From assembly GCA_963786445.1 (NCBI GenBank), contig CAWAZU010000037.1, forward strand, positions 1-64,000: a stretch of DNA of 64,000 nucleotides, in the 5' to 3' direction. How positions within the stretch are numbered: the stretch's first letter is position 1; every line of letters starts with the position of its first letter. Origin of the DNA: JAFKFJ01 sp963786445 (GTDB lineage: Bacteria > Pseudomonadota > Alphaproteobacteria > Acetobacterales > Acetobacteraceae). The position numbers were made by a program, and so were the translations under genes. Below are positions 27,896-36,884 of this stretch, in pieces. The notes under the pieces are model-generated. The model was not told the DNA's origin and ran no database searches. It saw nothing but the letters and a program-made list of their open reading frames with translations.

Positions 27896-28879
27896 AAAAT
27901 GTGGACCTCGGAGGCGTCGCAGAGTGGTCGAAGGGCTTTCACCGAAGACGGTCCGGTAGATGACCGCGAAGCGGCCAAGTTCGGTAAAGCCGTGGCGCCT
28001 CGCGTGCTCAGCCACTGTCGCTGTCGCCGGATCAGCGCGAAGCAGCGCCCTGCGGACTCGGTTGAGCCGCCGCAGGATCAGATACCGGCGCGCGCTGATG
28101 CCGAGGAACTCATGACAGCAAGCGCGCAAGGTCAGCCCCGACACGCCGACGGCGGCGCACAGTTCGGATATGCGCCACGCATAGTCAGGGTCCACTGCGA
28201 GCGCATCCTCGAACCGAACCATGATGCTGGCGTGCCTGCGCTTCTCCGTCCAAGCGGGACGGATTTCGGCTTCGGTCAGACATGTCACCAGCGCCACGGT
28301 CAGATCCTGCTCAAGGCTGCGGGCAACCTCGGGGTGTGTGATCATATCCGCCCGCCTCTCGGCGAACCGGCCGGCCTGGGCATACAGGCGCATCAGCCGC
28401 GCCGTCGCGCGCGCGGGCGGCCGCAGCGCCTTGCCGGTGACCGGGACGAGGAGATCCGCTCCCGAGAGCGCCCGGCCATAGCCGGCAAGGTATTCAGGTG
28501 CGAGCGATATCCAGCCCCAGCGGCTGGGCCCGCTGGTCCGCTGGTAGAAACGCTCGCCGCGGCAATGGAACACGACGTCACCCACGTGCAGTTCCACCCC
28601 ATTCCAGATCGGCGGCGGGTCCGAGTGGAGCGGGAACGCGATGATGTTCCGATGCCGCGTCAGCGCAATGGAGGCAATGCGGGGCAACTCTTCCCTGGCG
28701 CGCAGCAAGCTGAGGTTGTGCAAGTCGGTGCTGGTGAGGCACGCCGTGAAATCGCCGGGGGCCGTGAGGACAAGGTCGATCGACGCACCAGGAATACTGA
28801 TCTCGTAGGCCTCGGGATCGATGAAGTTATATGTGCCACTCCCAGGCATTCGAAAGGCCTCGCTGCACTGGCCGCTCAC
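27869..28879 (-). CDS. AraC-family transcriptional regulator 1
   Basis: 336 residues. The C-terminal AraC/XylS domain is clear: DYAWRISELCAAVGVSGLTL for the first helix-turn-helix, RACCHEFLGISARRYLILRR, and VAEHARRHGFTELGRFAVIY with RTVFGESPSTTLRRL for the second. The N-terminal ~230 residues are a cupin-like sensing domain without recognisable ligand. It lies among genes that carry the CTATGCAGATT element and has a variant of that element (28931) 52 bases upstream of its own start, so it is a candidate regulator of the set and of itself. Confidence 0.88.
   Translation of the reverse strand: MSGQCSEAFRMPGSGTYNFIDPEAYEISIPGASIDLVLTAPGDFTACLTSTDLHNLSLLRAREELPRIASIALTRHRNIIAFPLHSDPPPIWNGVELHVGDVVFHCRGERFYQRTSGPSRWGWISLAPEYLAGYGRALSGADLLVPVTGKALRPPARATARLMRLYAQAGRFAERRADMITHPEVARSLEQDLTVALVTCLTEAEIRPAWTEKRRHASIMVRFEDALAVDPDYAWRISELCAAVGVSGLTLRACCHEFLGISARRYLILRRLNRVRRALLRADPATATVAEHARRHGFTELGRFAVIYRTVFGESPSTTLRRLRGPHFSARLAKSA
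27870..27880 (+). promoter_or_regulatory. CTATGCAGATT element, site a
   Basis: Exact CTATGCAGATT, 154 bases upstream of the exported-protein start at 27716 and overlapping the AraC stop codon. Read along the gene it is AATCTGCATAG. One of eight sites in 27.8-41.9 kb. Confidence 0.5.
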
Positions 28880-29195
28880 CGATCGAACTCGTGATGTTCC
28901 CTCCAGCGTGCCGCACCGGTTCGGGCGTGGCTATGCGATATCGGCCGGCTTGAGCGAGCGAGTTCGCACGCTTGGCCTGGGCGCCGGTCCTGCGCAATTG
29001 CGATCGATAAGATTGCGGTGACATCGGCAGGGCGGCCGCAACTGTCACGGTGCGGGTTGCGCGCGAGACTGTCGTCGACAACTCTCCTTCTGGTTTGGCC
29101 AGGAGCAGGAGAGCACGTTCATCCCTGCCGTGCCGCCGCAATCCTGCGCGGGAATTGCCCTTGCCGAACGGAAGAGCATCCGGGTCGGCAGACGA
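28880..29195. other. intergenic region upstream of AraC 1
   Basis: 316 bases without a supported gene. The left part holds the AraC promoter and the variant element at 28931. A minus-strand reading at about 28940-29141 has a faint resemblance to a LuxR-type helix-turn-helix (VAAALPMSPQSYRSQLRRTG) but is too degraded to call. Confidence 0.35.
28931..28941 (+). promoter_or_regulatory. CTATGCAGATT-like element, site b (variant)
   Basis: CTATGCGATAT followed by CGG, 52 bases upstream of the AraC regulator start. It keeps CTATGC and the following CGG of the other sites but lacks the central AG. The weakest member of the set. Confidence 0.35.
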
Positions 29196-29819
29196 TCAGA
29201 ACCAGCCCCGCGGCGCAGGCTGGATCGAGACGGCGAGCGTCTCGCTTACCACTGCGGTGATGGTGTCACCGACCTTCAACTGTGAGAGCATGGGGATTCG
29301 TGCAGGGTCGGTGACGTCCACCGTGTAGACGCCGCCGCCAGATGGGCTGACGACGTCGACACGGTGCGCCGCCATGTCGATACCCACGACGAGGCCGCTC
29401 ATCTTCGTGACACGCACGCCGACGCCGCCGGGTGCCTGCGCAGGTTGGCTGGTGACCAGCGTACTTTCATCGACAGACCGTGGGGTGCCATTGCCGCCTT
29501 GCGGCTGCGAGACGACAAAGGCCACCGAACGATAGTACTTGGCGTTCACCGTATCGCCGACCTTCAGCAGGTCGAGGCGCACAATTGGTCCAGCAGTGAC
29601 GGTAACCCGCGAGCCCGAACGGCCGAGAAGCGTCACCTTCCGTGTGCTGGGATCAATCGACTGGATCTTGGCGTAGACGGTCACCGCCTCGGATTCGGGC
29701 ACGACATTCGCCACTGCCGGATTGCCTTGCGCCGCCGCAAAAGGCGCAAGCGACATCGGCAGGCAGGCAGCGCAGATGATCAGTGCTGCTTCCATGGCCC
29801 TTCGAGGGAACGCTATCAT
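29196..29819 (-). CDS. exported hypothetical protein with two DUF5666-like beta modules
   Basis: 207 residues from the ATG at 29819: signal peptide AALIICAACLPMSLAPFAAA then QG. The mature part contains two similar ~60-residue modules: VYAKIQSIDPSTRKVTLLGR with LLKVGDTVNAKYYRSVAFVV, and SGLVVGIDMAAHRVDVVSPS with QLKVGDTITAVVSETLAVSI. They resemble small OB-like DUF5666-type domains. Periplasmic; function unknown. Site c (29965) lies 146 bases upstream. The gene follows the sulfatase in the same direction, with a hairpin between them. Confidence 0.65.
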   Translation of the reverse strand: MIAFPRRAMEAALIICAACLPMSLAPFAAAQGNPAVANVVPESEAVTVYAKIQSIDPSTRKVTLLGRSGSRVTVTAGPIVRLDLLKVGDTVNAKYYRSVAFVVSQPQGGNGTPRSVDESTLVTSQPAQAPGGVGVRVTKMSGLVVGIDMAAHRVDVVSPSGGGVYTVDVTDPARIPMLSQLKVGDTITAVVSETLAVSIQPAPRGWF

Positions 29820-29964
29820 TGGGTCCGCTTTCCTTCGCTGCTGGATTGAGGAGCAGTATCGCGATTGCCGGGGCAAAATGGCCCGTGGCCATAACGACCG
29901 GGGCGGATGCACCAGAGCCGAGGCTTTGCCCGCGTCGGAACCTGGGCGCGATCCGGCTGGCTGG

Positions 29965-29975
29965 CTATGCAGATT
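29965..29975 (+). promoter_or_regulatory. CTATGCAGATT element, site c
   Basis: Exact CTATGCAGATT within GGCTGGCTATGCAGATTC, 146 bases upstream of the exported-protein start at 29819. The eight bases to its left (GGCTGGCT) are also shared with site g at 41796. Confidence 0.55.
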
Positions 29976-30032
29976 CAGCCCTGCCTCTGGCGGATGCAGC
30001 GTCCGCAGGCAGCGGGGCGCGGCACGCTCGCA

Positions 30033-30066
30033 GCCGCCCGCCCCGGCCTGGCCTTGGGCGGGCGGC
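30033..30066 (-). terminator. strong hairpin downstream of the sulfatase gene
   Basis: GCCGCCCGCCC (30033-30043) pairs perfectly with GGGCGGGCGGC (30056-30066) around a 12-base loop, 21 bases past the sulfatase stop at 30088. No U-tract follows on the minus strand. Best read as a transcript-end hairpin separating the sulfatase from the next gene. Confidence 0.55.
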
Positions 30067-30087
30067 GTCATCGAAGCCGTGCGCCGG

Positions 30088-31752
30088 CTACTCCGTGGCG
30101 CCTTTCATCGCCTTGATGCGTGCTTCGATTTCGGCCTTGACGGCTTCAAGATTGAAGCTCGCCCCGCGCTGCATCGGCGGGTAGTCGATGAAAGTGAGCG
30201 CGTATTCGGCGACTTTCTGCTGGAGGAACACGAATCGCCAGAATTCGTGGATGTAGAAATCCCCCACGTATTCGAACGAGCCGTCGTTGCCCCGCATGAA
30301 CCCCATCCGCTCGAACGGATCGAGCCGCAGATTGGTGAGGATCGGCATATCAACGTGGACCGTTCCGCCAATCCATCCGTTTGGCTGATCGATCATCCTG
30401 AACTTCCAGTCGTCGATGCGAACCGCGCCCAGGGTCCCTTCCGCGAAATAGAAAATCTCGTGGCGGCTGGACGGTCCTTTGCCGGTCAGCACGTTGGTCT
30501 GGTCGTAGCCGTCGAGATGAACCTTGTAGGTGCTCTCACCGAGTTGCTTGCCTTTCAGCAATTCTTCTTTGATGCCCGGGCTGCCGGCGAAGGCGACCAG
30601 GGTCGGAAAGAAGTCCAGACCCGAGAAGATACCGTTCTCGACCTTGCCGGCGGGGATATGCCCCGGCCAGCGGGCGATCATCGGCACCCGCATGCCGCCT
30701 TCCATGATCGTCCCCTTTCCGGCGGCGAACGGCGTGTTGCCGCCGTCGGGCCAGGTGAAGTTCTCGGCGCCGTTGTCGGTTGTGAACACGACGATCGTGT
30801 TGTTCTCGAGGCCGTCGGACTTCAACTTCTCCAGCACGCCGCCGACGATGTCGTCCAGCTGAGACATCACGCCTTCCTCCAGATACCACCCGTTCTCCGG
30901 CGTCAGCCGGTTCTGGTATTTGGGTGACAGATGCGAGATGACGTGCACGCGCGTGGGGTTCAGCCAGACGAAGAACGGCTTGCCGTCCTTTTCGGCCTTG
31001 TCGATGAATTTCACGGTGTGATCGAGAATGTCCTCGTCGACGGTCTCCATGTTGTACTTGATGCCGGGCATCGGGTGCGGCGGCAGCGGCCCCTCATCGA
31101 CAATTCGCTGCTTGCCGACCTTGCCCCAGCGCGGTTGCACGGTCTGATCGTCGGTGTCGGCGGCAAACGTGTGCAGCAGGTTGCGCGGGCCGATGGTGTC
31201 CTTCAGCGCCGGTGGATAAGAGTGCCAGAACGGGTCTTCCATCGCGTCGAGGTGGTAGAGATAGCCCCAGAACTCGTCAAATCCGTGCAAAGTCGGCAGG
31301 TACTGGTTCAGGTCGCCGAGATGGTTCTTGCCGAACTGGCCGGTTTCGTAGCCCAGTGCCTTCAGCGCGGTGGCGATCGTGGGGGCCGCGTCGGGCATGC
31401 CGACCTTGGCGCCGGCTTGGCCAACCGTGGTCAGGCCGGTGCGGATCGGCAGTTCGCCGGTGATGAAGTTGGCGCGGCCGGCGGTGCAGCTCGGCTCCGC
31501 GTAATAGTCGGTGAAGCGCATGCCGTCGGCCGCTAGCTTATCGAGATTCGGCGTCGTGTTATACATGAGTCCCTGGTGATACGCGCCGACGTTCGACCAG
31601 CCGACATCGTCACCCATGATGACGATGATATTGGGTTTCTGCGCCGGGCTCTGCGCCTGTGCAGAGCCGGCAGCGAACAGCGTACCGGCCAGCAGAGGCC
31701 CGATAGCGAGCCCGCTAAAAAAGCCTGGGCGATGACTTTCGCAACATTGCAC
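30088..31752 (-). CDS. arylsulfatase (formylglycine-dependent sulfatase)
   Basis: 554 residues. The start is a GTG at 31752 with AGGAG five bases ahead; it gives a signal peptide (GFFSGLAIGPLLAGTLFAAG, SAQA). Sulfatase hallmarks: KPNIIVIMGDDVGWSNVG (metal aspartates), EPSCTAGRANFITGELPIRT with Cys ~89 as the formylglycine precursor in the CxAxR form, YETGQFGKNHLGD, and TTDNGAENFTWPDGGNTPF followed by KGTIMEGGMRVPMIARWPG. It hydrolyses sulfate esters in the periplasm. No formylglycine-generating enzyme or sulfate transporter is in the window. Element d lies 97 bases upstream. Confidence 0.92.
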   Translation of the reverse strand: MQCCESHRPGFFSGLAIGPLLAGTLFAAGSAQAQSPAQKPNIIVIMGDDVGWSNVGAYHQGLMYNTTPNLDKLAADGMRFTDYYAEPSCTAGRANFITGELPIRTGLTTVGQAGAKVGMPDAAPTIATALKALGYETGQFGKNHLGDLNQYLPTLHGFDEFWGYLYHLDAMEDPFWHSYPPALKDTIGPRNLLHTFAADTDDQTVQPRWGKVGKQRIVDEGPLPPHPMPGIKYNMETVDEDILDHTVKFIDKAEKDGKPFFVWLNPTRVHVISHLSPKYQNRLTPENGWYLEEGVMSQLDDIVGGVLEKLKSDGLENNTIVVFTTDNGAENFTWPDGGNTPFAAGKGTIMEGGMRVPMIARWPGHIPAGKVENGIFSGLDFFPTLVAFAGSPGIKEELLKGKQLGESTYKVHLDGYDQTNVLTGKGPSSRHEIFYFAEGTLGAVRIDDWKFRMIDQPNGWIGGTVHVDMPILTNLRLDPFERMGFMRGNDGSFEYVGDFYIHEFWRFVFLQQKVAEYALTFIDYPPMQRGASFNLEAVKAEIEARIKAMKGATE

Positions 31753-31848
31753 GAGATCTCCTGGTGGGACTGAATCCGGGCCGCTGCCATGCCGGTGGCG
31801 GCTCAAGATCCTGTCGCGCGCAGGCTATTGGCCGGGGAGCGTCGCCGC

Positions 31849-31859
31849 CTATGCAGATT
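31849..31859 (+). promoter_or_regulatory. CTATGCAGATT element, site d
   Basis: Exact CTATGCAGATT followed by GGGCGGATCGCC, 97 bases upstream of the arylsulfatase GTG at 31752 and between it and the second AraC gene. Confidence 0.55.
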
Positions 31860-31945
31860 GGGCGGATCGCCGCATCCGCTCGCGCCCGGCCGGCCGCGGG
31901 TGGGACCGGTCGTTCCCCCGGGCTTGCGGCCCGCCACCACCTGGA

Positions 31946-33023
31946 TCACGTACCCCTGAGCATCGTCGTGCTTAGGTGGGACGAAAGCGGCGCTCCGTGC
32001 CGGGACGCCGTTTCGAACCGCCGCAATGTCACAGACGGCAATTCCCCGAAGGTCGCACGATACATGACCGCGAACCGGCCAAGCTCCCAGAAGCCGAATT
32101 CGGTTGCGATCGCCGTGACGTTCGCACCCGCCGGGCTGCCGCGCATCAGAGCGCGTCGTGCGAGATGCAGCCGGCGCAGGGTCAGGAATCGACGGGGGCT
32201 CATTCCCAGCGCCTCCTGGCAATATTGTCGGAGAATGCGCGCGGAGACACCCACCGTCCGGCAGAGATCGGTCACATAAAGCGGTTGATCGAGGTCAGCT
32301 TCCACTGCGTCCATGAATTTCGTCATGATCTTGTCGCGGTGGCCCGTTGACCCCGGCTGGCTCTTGACACCTTCACCGGCAAGGCAGGCCAGCAGGTACT
32401 CGCGTTGCGGCTTCGGCGAAGGCGCGTGCGACCTCCGTCCCCGGGCGAACGCGGGGCGCCATCCGGATCAGTTCGCTGGCGGAGTTGGCAAGCGAGAAAA
32501 ATCGCCCCAGCGCACCGGGAGAGGGTCTGACGATCCGGGCGGATTTGACGTCGACCGGATGGCCGATCAATGCGCGGGCGGCGCAACTCAGATGCTCGGG
32601 TGACGCCATGACCCACAGGATATCGTTGCCGGGCGCGCTGCGCTGGACGGATTCCCCTCCGGGTGCGCCGACCTTGAGCTCCCCGGCGAGCATTTGTCTT
32701 CCCCGCACGATCGGAAGCGGACCGGTGCCAATCCACCCCGTCAGTGCCAATCTGTCGGGCGGCAACGCGACGCGCATAATCCGCGCCAAGTTCACGCGCC
32801 CATACTGAAGCAGAATGGCGCCAGCATCGATTGCGGCCAGGCTGGCGTGAAAGTCGCCAGGCTCAATCACCTTGTATTCCACGTTGACGCCACAAATTCC
32901 GGCCTGCAGATCATCAGCGTCCACAAATGTGCGTTGTAATGCCGTAATCACTACAGGCCCTGTCTCTGTTGGGTGTATTTTAACAGAATGGATAATGATT
33001 CCGATATCGGAGCACTGACACAT
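31946..33023 (-). CDS. AraC-family transcriptional regulator 2 (frameshifted)
   Basis: About 355 residues over two frames. The N-terminal sensing part (DDLQAGICGVNVEYKVIEPG, DAGAILLQYGRVNLARIMRV, ALPPDRLALTGWIGTGPLP) runs to EVARAFAEAA. The reading then shifts near 32407 to EYLLACLAGEGVKS and the AraC domain (LYVTDLCRTVGVSARILRQY, MSPRRFLTLRRLHLARRALM, IATEFGFWELGRFAVMYRAT). Removing one A from GCAACGCG joins them as AAREYLLACL, the same error type as in atpD. It lies immediately upstream of the sulfatase and is a candidate regulator of it. Start uncertain: ATG 33023, or a GTG about 70 bases downstream. Confidence 0.78.
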
Positions 33024-33036
33024 TGACGTAAATCAA
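33023..33036. promoter_or_regulatory. FNR/CRP-like box TTGACGTAAATCAA
   Basis: TTGAC-GTAA-ATCAA matches the TTGAT-N4-ATCAA consensus of FNR/Anr and closely related CRP-family regulators at nine of ten positions. It touches the first possible ATG of the AraC 2 gene, so if that start is used the site would repress. If the downstream GTG is used it sits ~70 bases upstream and could activate. Confidence 0.5.
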
Positions 33037-33244
33037 CACCGCAGTACGGATACGGAGTGCGGCATGTATTACAGGTGCAGTCGCGAGTATTGTGGCTCAA
33101 CCATATGGTGAGCGCAGCGGTATATCTTCTGTTGACTCTGCCGTAACCTCAGACGGTTCTCACCAACAGTTAATTTAGGTGTCAAATGCCTGTGTGGCCG
33201 AGCGAGTGGTCTTACCGGCTTGAACTATCGGCTCGCCGCCCGAT
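33037..33244. other. AT-richer intergenic region between pqiA and AraC 2
   Basis: 208 bases, visibly richer in A and T than the surroundings. It holds the AraC 2 promoter region and the 3' end of the pqi transcript. I see no gene, tRNA or clear terminator. Confidence 0.3.
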
Positions 33245-34579
33245 TCAGGCCGCCTGCGCCCTGCCGACCGCCGATGCCGGTCCACCCGCCAAGGTGCCGG
33301 TCGGTGCACCGGCGTCCCACATCAGGCGCGGATCGAAGCCCTCCGCGGCGAGCATGGTCAGGATCACCACGGCACAAAACGCGACCGCTCCGGCGCCAGG
33401 CTCGATCGTGACGATCGTGCCGAACCGGACCAGCGCCCCTAGCAATGCCTCCATGAAGATGTCGATCATCGACCATCGCCCGATCCACCGCACGACATGG
33501 TAGAGCCGAGTTCGATCACGCAGCCACCCCGAGCGCCCGGTCTGCGTTGCGACCAGCATGACGGTGAGTCCGATGAGCTTCAGCATCGGCACCGCGATGC
33601 TGGCGAAGAACACAAGCGCGGCCAGCGGATACATGCGGGACGAGATCAGTTCCCGGACTCCGCCGATGATCGTGCTCGGCGTTCCGGCGCCCAGTTGGAC
33701 GACGGTGAGCACCGGGTAGTAGTTGGCAGGCAGATAGAGCACCGCGGCGGCGATCAGCAACGCCCAGGTGCGCTGCACGCTGTTCGGCTTGCGCGCGTGC
33801 AGCACCGAGCCGCAGCGTGGGCAGCTTGCCTCATCATTCCCCACGACGCTGACCAGCCCGCAGGCCTCGCAACCGCGAGCATCTGCCAGCCGGCGCGGCG
33901 GCAGCGCGGGCACCGCCCCGCGGCGCCCCGGTTCGCGCCGGTCCAGTGCGTCCCATACGGCATCCCGGTCGAGCGCACCCTCCGCCCACACCATGACGAA
34001 GGTGAGCGCCAGGAGCGCGAACACACCTGTTCCGAGATCGATCGTCACCAGGTCGCCGAGTTTCACATAGGCGACAAAGACCCCGAAGACGAAGACCTCG
34101 ATCATCGACCAGGGCGTCAGCCGTTCGACCATGACGAATATGCGACGCAAGTGGCGCGGCGGTGTCGCTTCGTGCAGGCGGATCAGCACATAGAGGGTGC
34201 CTGCCAGTTTCGCGAACGGCGCCAGGGCCGTCGTGAAGAGGACAGTCGCTGCCAGCGGGCCCATTCCGCGCCGCAGCAACTCCACCGGTCCCGCGAAGAG
34301 GTCGGCATGGTGCAGCATGCCCGCGGCCTGGACCCGCATCAGCGTCGTGGTGCAGACGACCGCCAGCAGCACGAGGGCCGAGAGGGTGAGAGCGATGCTG
34401 CGTTCCAGCGGATGCACCCGGGCGCGGCGCAGCGTGGTGGTGCAGCGGCTGCAGCGGGCAACGGTGCCGGGCGCCAGCTCCGGTATGACCTGGAATAGCC
34501 CACATCCCGGGCACTCGCGCAGAGCGGCTTCGGTAAGCCCATCGTCATCGGACGCCGCAATGGACCAGGGCGGCGTCAT
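33245..34579 (-). CDS. pqiA: paraquat-inducible protein A family (PqiA/LetA-like) membrane protein
   Basis: 444 residues with two PqiA repeats. Each starts with a zinc-ribbon pair (CPGCGLFQV...CSRC and CEACGLVSV...CPRC), followed by four membrane helices (LTLSALVLLAVVCTTTLMRV, PLAATVLFTTALAPFAKLAG, and in the second half ALLIAAAVLYLPANYYPVLT, PLAALVFFASIAVPMLKLIG). Conserved PWSMIEVFVFGV and RWSMIDIFMEALL occur at matching places. In E. coli PqiABC and LetAB move lipid between the membranes. It overlaps the pqiC start by four bases. Confidence 0.92.
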   Translation of the reverse strand: MTPPWSIAASDDDGLTEAALRECPGCGLFQVIPELAPGTVARCSRCTTTLRRARVHPLERSIALTLSALVLLAVVCTTTLMRVQAAGMLHHADLFAGPVELLRRGMGPLAATVLFTTALAPFAKLAGTLYVLIRLHEATPPRHLRRIFVMVERLTPWSMIEVFVFGVFVAYVKLGDLVTIDLGTGVFALLALTFVMVWAEGALDRDAVWDALDRREPGRRGAVPALPPRRLADARGCEACGLVSVVGNDEASCPRCGSVLHARKPNSVQRTWALLIAAAVLYLPANYYPVLTVVQLGAGTPSTIIGGVRELISSRMYPLAALVFFASIAVPMLKLIGLTVMLVATQTGRSGWLRDRTRLYHVVRWIGRWSMIDIFMEALLGALVRFGTIVTIEPGAGAVAFCAVVILTMLAAEGFDPRLMWDAGAPTGTLAGGPASAVGRAQAA

Positions 34580-35193
34580 CGGGGCGCCGGCCCTGCTGTC
34601 AGCATGGCAGCCAGCCCGTCCGCAAGTTGGCCGACTGCGGAACTGATCGATGTCACCTCGGCGGTCGTGTCCGGCGAGGATGTCGGCGCGACGAAGCGGA
34701 ACGTACGCAGGCGCGGCGCCCTCCGCCCCTTGACGTCAACTGACGCCTGGGCCTGCAGCACGAGTGCGCCGCTGGCGTCCTTGTCGAGCCGCTCGATATT
34801 GATCTCGACCGTCGCATCGGCCGGAACGGACACGGCACCGCTCTCGTTCACGACCGCGCTCCCCGGCAGGCGCTGCCTCAGCTCCTCGGCCAGGAGCCTT
34901 CCCAGCATCGCCGACAGCGGCTCCCCCCACCAGTCGTTGGCCATCACGTCGAGCCGATAGCCGGCCGAGGAGCGGACGATCTGCAACTGCTGCAGGTAGC
35001 GTGCGAGCGAAACCTCCCGCAGCCCGATCACTTTCGGTGCGCCGGCCTGTGTCTGCCCGGCGACGGGCGCGATCGTGTAGAGCGCCGGACGCGGCGAGCT
35101 GCAAGCGGCGACGGCGATCGCGAGCACGAAGCAGACCGCGGCGGCGGCGAGTGCAGGGCGACCCCGCGAGCTGGCTTCGCCTGCCGGCATCAC
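34576..35193 (-). CDS. pqiC: PqiC-like outer-membrane lipoprotein of the MCE system
   Basis: 205 residues. The lipobox AIAVAACSS directs lipidation. RPALYTIAPVAG, VIGLREVSLARYLQQLQIVR and NDWWGEPLSAMLGRLLAEEL match the ABC-type transport auxiliary lipoprotein (PqiC/YmbA) family, which docks the MCE tunnel to the outer membrane. Overlaps both neighbours by ATGA-type junctions, so the three genes form one translation unit. Confidence 0.9.
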   Translation of the reverse strand: MMPAGEASSRGRPALAAAAVCFVLAIAVAACSSPRPALYTIAPVAGQTQAGAPKVIGLREVSLARYLQQLQIVRSSAGYRLDVMANDWWGEPLSAMLGRLLAEELRQRLPGSAVVNESGAVSVPADATVEINIERLDKDASGALVLQAQASVDVKGRRAPRLRTFRFVAPTSSPDTTAEVTSISSAVGQLADGLAAMLTAGPAPR

Positions 35194-36884
35194 TCGACCC
35201 CGCCCTGGGGCCGGCCCTTGACCAGCGCCTCCGGGTGGCGCGTGAGCAGGTCGGACAGCGCCTGGATCGAGCGGACCCCGTCGTTCAGTTGAACCAGGAG
35301 CCGCTCCAGTTCGCGTTCGAACCTGGTATTGTCGCCATAGGCGGACCCGACCGATACCATCAGGCCGTTGGCTTCGGTCAGCGTCCTCTGCAGACCCGCC
35401 GCGATGTCGGGCAGTCGTTTGGCCGCGGGGGCAAAGCCCTTGTCCAGATTCTGCACCGTCGCCTGCGCGCTCGCCATTGTCGCTGCCATGGATGCGAGCG
35501 TCTGCTTGAGTTGCGCGCCTCCCGCGATGTCGTTCAGGTTCTGGGTGAGGTCGAGCACGTTCTTTCCGATGGTATCGAACGGGATGGCGTTCACCTTGGC
35601 CATCAACTCGCCTGCCGAGGCCGTCAGGCTGTTCAGCCCTCCTGAGTTGGTGGCCGGCACCACGAAGCTTGCGCCGTCCATGGTCACCGATGCCGGGGGC
35701 GCGCCATGGATGAACTCGAGTGCCACGACCTGCTGGCCGGTAAGCAGATTGCCGCTCTGCAGACTCGCCCGCAGGCCCTGCTTGAGCAGCGCGCCCACTC
35801 CCTCCGCGACGGTGGCATAGGCGCGCTTGCCGATCCCGATCACGCGCTCCGGCTCGACATCGAAGTGTACCGGCGCCAGCACTGCATCGGCGGTGGCGTC
35901 GTAGGTCAGACGTACATCGGTGACGTGGCCAACCGTGAGGCCGCGCAGCGTCACCTCCGCGCCGGGTGCGAGGCCGCGGATCGAGCCGGTGAAGTAGGAT
36001 ACCAACGGAATTTTGCGGCTGTACGACGCACCTTCGGCAGCGTCCTGGTTCGGGAACAACGGAAAGGCGTGATTTACGGCGGCCATCGCGGCTGCGCTCT
36101 TGCCGCGGGGCGTATCGAAGGCAACGCCGCCCAGCAGCAGCGCGCGCAGCGATTCGAGCTGCACCTCCACGCCCGCTCCGGCCAGCTTTACGCTGACACC
36201 AGAAGCATTCCAGAACCGCGTCTCGTCACGTACATACTTGTCAAAAGGCGCGCGCACAAATACGTGAATCGCAACGCTCTCTGCCATGTCGTCCACGTCC
36301 CAGCCCAGGACCTCGCCCACGGCGAGATCGCGGAAGAACACCGGCGAACCGACGGAGACCGCGTTCAGCCGGGCGCTGCGCAGCAGAAAGCTGCGTCCAG
36401 GCACGTCGGCTCGCAGGACGGGCGGGTCCTCCTGCCCAGCGAATTCCCGTTTTGCCTTGCCGCCGTCTGCTCCCGGCAGCATCCCGATGTAGGATCCAGA
36501 GATCAAGGTGCCGAGCCCGGACAGATTGCCGGCAAACAGCCGCGGCTTTTCCACCCAAAACACTGTCCTGTCGGTCAGCAGCGGCCGGGCTTCGCGCGTG
36601 GTCGCGACCGTGACCAGAACGTGACTGTGGTCGCGCGCAAGAGCCAGCCTCTGCACCGTGCCAAGGGGGAAATCCCTGAACCTGAGCTGCGACTGGCCCG
36701 CCTGCAGGCCTTCGGCCCCTTCGAATGAAATCGTGATCGTTGGCCCCTCCTTGGATAGCGTGTTCCAGGCGAGCCAGAGCCCGATGACAATGGCGACGAT
36801 CGGGATGATCCAGATGATCGACAGACGCCGGGCTGCGCGAACAGAAGCGCGGCCGACGACGTGTGGGTTCGTGAGCTCGCTCAT
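35190..36884 (-). CDS. pqiB: PqiB-like protein with three MCE domains
   Basis: 564 residues from the ATG at 36884, preceded by GGAGATCAGGG. One N-terminal membrane helix (RLSIIWIIPIVAIVIGLWLA) is followed by three MCE domains: GLQAGQSQLRFRDFPLGTVQ, NAVSVGSPVFFRDLAVGEVL and GLAPGAEVTLRGLTVGHVTD. A long C-terminal helical region (~420-560) is expected to form the needle that spans the periplasm. First gene of the pqiB-pqiC-pqiA operon; the usual E. coli order is A-B-C. Confidence 0.92.
   Translation of the reverse strand: MSELTNPHVVGRASVRAARRLSIIWIIPIVAIVIGLWLAWNTLSKEGPTITISFEGAEGLQAGQSQLRFRDFPLGTVQRLALARDHSHVLVTVATTREARPLLTDRTVFWVEKPRLFAGNLSGLGTLISGSYIGMLPGADGGKAKREFAGQEDPPVLRADVPGRSFLLRSARLNAVSVGSPVFFRDLAVGEVLGWDVDDMAESVAIHVFVRAPFDKYVRDETRFWNASGVSVKLAGAGVEVQLESLRALLLGGVAFDTPRGKSAAAMAAVNHAFPLFPNQDAAEGASYSRKIPLVSYFTGSIRGLAPGAEVTLRGLTVGHVTDVRLTYDATADAVLAPVHFDVEPERVIGIGKRAYATVAEGVGALLKQGLRASLQSGNLLTGQQVVALEFIHGAPPASVTMDGASFVVPATNSGGLNSLTASAGELMAKVNAIPFDTIGKNVLDLTQNLNDIAGGAQLKQTLASMAATMASAQATVQNLDKGFAPAAKRLPDIAAGLQRTLTEANGLMVSVGSAYGDNTRFERELERLLVQLNDGVRSIQALSDLLTRHPEALVKGRPQGGVE

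Noticed and set aside
28827..29141. Possible LuxR-type regulator remnant (minus strand)
   Set aside because: Only a ~20-residue stretch resembles a helix-turn-helix; no start signal and no conserved remainder.
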